Assembly (NCBI GenBank): GCA_026388255.1
Contig: JAPLKC010000043.1
Coordinates: 38,888-102,887 of the forward strand
Length of the DNA stretch: 64,000 nucleotides
From: Pseudomonadota bacterium
GTDB taxonomy: Bacteria > Desulfobacterota > Syntrophorhabdia > Syntrophorhabdales > Syntrophorhabdaceae
Reading direction: 5' to 3'
The stretch's first letter is position 1. Each line of letters begins with the position of its first letter. A program made the translations under genes and the position numbers. Under the pieces are notes generated by a model that saw nothing but the letters and a program-made list of their open reading frames with translations, was not told the origin of the DNA and made no database searches. Below are positions 62,364 through 64,000 of this stretch, one piece after another.

Positions 62364-62873
62364 CTATTGTTTTTTCCTGACCCTTTCAAAGGGTTCATCC
62401 CTTAAGAAACTTTTGAAATGCCTGTAAGATAATGCAAAAAACCTGAAGGCTATTGTTATCGAGAAAAGAGGAATCGGTATATAAGGTATAAACATGGGAA
62501 TCTGCATGGCAGGACTTTTTACCCCGAACGACTTGAGAGTGAGAAGGTGCTTGAACCCGTAATACACAAAAAGTACGGCCATAACAGCCGAGATAAAATA
62601 TGCCATTGTTTTAAGAAGATGGCTGACCCTGTCCGGGCAGTATTCCGTCAATGCTTCCATGGAAAAATGCGTACCGTACTTTACCCCGATGGATGCCCCG
62701 AGATAGGTTGAAAAAATAATCGTATAATTTGCTGCCTCGCCAAACCACGGGAACGTATAAGACACTGTGTACCTTAAGACAGTTTCCACAAAAGTGAGAA
62801 AGGCTATCCCGATAAGCGCAAAAGCAGCGCATCCTTCCTCGAACTTGTTCAGTTTATTGATAAAATCGTTCAT
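62364..62873 (-). CDS. dctQ: TRAP transporter small membrane subunit (DctQ)
   Basis: With ATG 62873 the protein is 169 aa with four membrane segments, and the DctQ pattern FVETVLRYTVSYTFPWFGEAANY...GASIGVKYGTHFSMEAL. The longer frame uses a TTG upstream and is not preferred. There is no strong ribosome site. It works with DctM and DctP. Confidence 0.9.
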   Translation of the reverse strand: MNDFINKLNKFEEGCAAFALIGIAFLTFVETVLRYTVSYTFPWFGEAANYTIIFSTYLGASIGVKYGTHFSMEALTEYCPDRVSHLLKTMAYFISAVMAVLFVYYGFKHLLTLKSFGVKSPAMQIPMFIPYIPIPLFSITIAFRFFALSYRHFKSFLRDEPFERVRKKQ

Positions 62874-62985
62874 AATGAAATGTTTTGGAAGCCGGAACAA
62901 ACAGGCAGGAGACGGGAATATGTCCAAAGGGTTCTAACCGGGTCTCCTGCCCATGATTTATACATAATGTTTTTACACGCACGGC

Positions 62986-63999
62986 CTAAGGTTTTTTTGA
63001 ATAAAAATCTATCTTGTTTATATAAAAATCGTACCATTCAGCACCGTAGACCCCTCTATACTTGTCGTGAACGGGTTTAACAGCCGTTTTAAAGGCCGCC
63101 CTTTCTGCAGGAGTCAATATGACAACGTCAACACCCTGAGACTTTGCCTTTCCCACGGCCTCTACCCTGTTTTTTGCATTATTTTCTCTGTTGACCTTAA
63201 TCTGGACATCCGATGCCTCTTTGAATATCCTTTGCTGTTCCGGGGTAAGGGAATTCCAGAACGTTTTGTTTACAACAACAGGGCACTCGGTCAATATATG
63301 GTTTGTTAAGGTGGCAAACTTGTTGACCTCTGTAAACTTCATCAAAATTGAGGTGTAGATCGGATTATCCTGTGCATCTATTACTTTCTGCTGTAAGGCA
63401 TTATAAATTTCAGGGAATGGAAGGGGTGTCGGGTTCGTGCCGAGGGTTTTGAATGTATCTATAAATAAGGGGCTTTCTATAACCCTTATCTTTAAACCCT
63501 TCAGGTCTTCCGGTTTTCTTATCACACGTTTCGAATTTGTAATGTCCCTGAATTCATTTTCTGTGTAACCGATAAAGACAAAGCCCTTCGGGTCGCAATA
63601 TTTATAAAATCTTTCCCTGACGTCTTTGTCGTCGAGTACATTGTATGCTGTCTCTCTGTTTGGATATACGAAAGGCAATTCAATTATGCCCATCTCCGGC
63701 ACAAAATTGGCCAGCACGCCGGCGGTAACGGCTGTCATGTGAAGGTTTCCGGCCTGGACTTGCTCCGTCATCGAACGTTCACCGCCAAGCTGGCCGAGGG
63801 GGAATACCTGAACTTCAATCTCTCCCTTTGTTTTTTCGTTGACATATTTAGCAAAAGCAAGCGCACCATGGTGTTGAGGGTGGATAGGGGGCCCCACGTG
63901 TCCGTATTTAACAATGATTTTTGCCTGGACAAGAGAAAAGGATGAGGCCGCAAGCACAAAAACAAATAAAACAAGCATACTAAAAATAATTTTTTTAAA
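62986..63999 (-). CDS. dctP: TRAP transporter substrate-binding protein (DctP), 5' end beyond the window
   Basis: The protein begins with a signal sequence whose start is beyond the window. The in-frame codons before ATG 63978 read FKKIIFS, so that ATG is probably internal to the signal peptide and the true start is off the right edge. Mature DctP pattern: KIIVKYGHVGPPIHPQHHGALAFAKYVNEKTKGEIEVQVFPLGQLGGERSMTEQVQAG, IELPFVYPNRETAY and DLKGLKIRVIESPL. It binds the solute in the periplasm and feeds DctQM. Substrate unknown. Confidence 0.9.
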   Translation of the reverse strand, partial: FKKIIFSMLVLFVFVLAASSFSLVQAKIIVKYGHVGPPIHPQHHGALAFAKYVNEKTKGEIEVQVFPLGQLGGERSMTEQVQAGNLHMTAVTAGVLANFVPEMGIIELPFVYPNRETAYNVLDDKDVRERFYKYCDPKGFVFIGYTENEFRDITNSKRVIRKPEDLKGLKIRVIESPLFIDTFKTLGTNPTPLPFPEIYNALQQKVIDAQDNPIYTSILMKFTEVNKFATLTNHILTECPVVVNKTFWNSLTPEQQRIFKEASDVQIKVNRENNAKNRVEAVGKAKSQGVDVVILTPAERAAFKTAVKPVHDKYRGVYGAEWYDFYINKIDFYSKKP

Positions 64000-64000
64000 C

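Noticed and set aside
63894..63903. CACGTG core in dctP
   Set aside because: Flanks (CCCCACGTGTCC) do not fit the parS consensus.

Overview
The window reads as chromosomal DNA of a Gram-negative, probably anaerobic bacterium of the old deltaproteobacterial group (Desulfobacterota-like; Syntrophorhabdus-type syntrophs would fit, but this is an impression from gene content and protein style, not a test). The Gram-negative evidence is an outer-membrane phospholipase A, a porin and lipoproteins. The redox regulator Rex, a YedF/DUF3343 selenium-sulfur pair, B12-type radical SAM chemistry and a TRAP transporter suit an anaerobe.

Layout. 0-3.5 kb: two tandem aminotransferases (the first cut by the left edge), bioD, a small DUF350-type membrane protein and rex. 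3.8 kb: tRNA-Ala. 3.9-8.5 kb, minus strand: a GalT-like nucleotidyltransferase, glycogen synthase, a GAF-GAF histidine kinase and its receiver protein, tightly packed. 8.6-10.7 kb: a rhomboid protease overlapping a B12/radical SAM protein, with a near-perfect parS palindrome exactly at the junction, then tRNA-Leu. 11-14.7 kb: mtgA, an ABC-F ATPase, and the yedF/DUF3343 pair. 14.7-19.5 kb is an accessory patch: a DprA-like protein and a RecQ helicase fused to a phosphoribosyltransferase (a candidate defence or DNA-processing module), then an orphan ParB-like protein flanked on both sides by copies of one 16-bp repeat. 19.7-25.7 kb: small mixed operons (diguanylate cyclase, a degenerate J-domain/HExxH membrane protein, SDR, PIN-like protein, porin with a leader ORF).

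25.9-33.5 kb, minus strand: a complete phosphate module, phoB-phoR then pstS-pstC-pstA-pstB-phoU, with an 11-bp direct-repeat Pho box upstream of pstS. 33.7-39.9 kb: pldA, der, an MFS carrier, small proteins and an alpha/beta hydrolase, with two copies of a 36-bp dispersed hairpin repeat.

39.9-53.5 kb, minus strand, is one long colinear run away from the origin: dnaA, dnaN, gyrB, coaE, rho, rpmE, prfA, prmC, murA, hisD, hisG, hisB, hisH. The chromosome origin most likely sits in the AT-rich DNA with DnaA-box variants beside dnaA (about 53.46-53.59 kb, with another box between dnaA and dnaN). A 127-bp MITE-like element lies next to it, and dnaA itself carries an in-frame 18-bp triplication. 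53.9-64 kb: a thioredoxin-like protein, NlpC/P60 lipoprotein, HAD phosphatase, methyltransferases, a TsaC/Sua5 protein, an FmdB protein, a Nudix hydrolase with an extra helical domain, a 14-TM exporter, and a TRAP transporter whose substrate-binding gene runs off the right edge.

Most genes are ordinary housekeeping genes. The best candidates for unusual biology are the RecQ-PRTase/DprA pair, the repeat-flanked ParB-like gene, the parS site embedded in a gene junction, and the Nudix and J-like/HExxH fusions.
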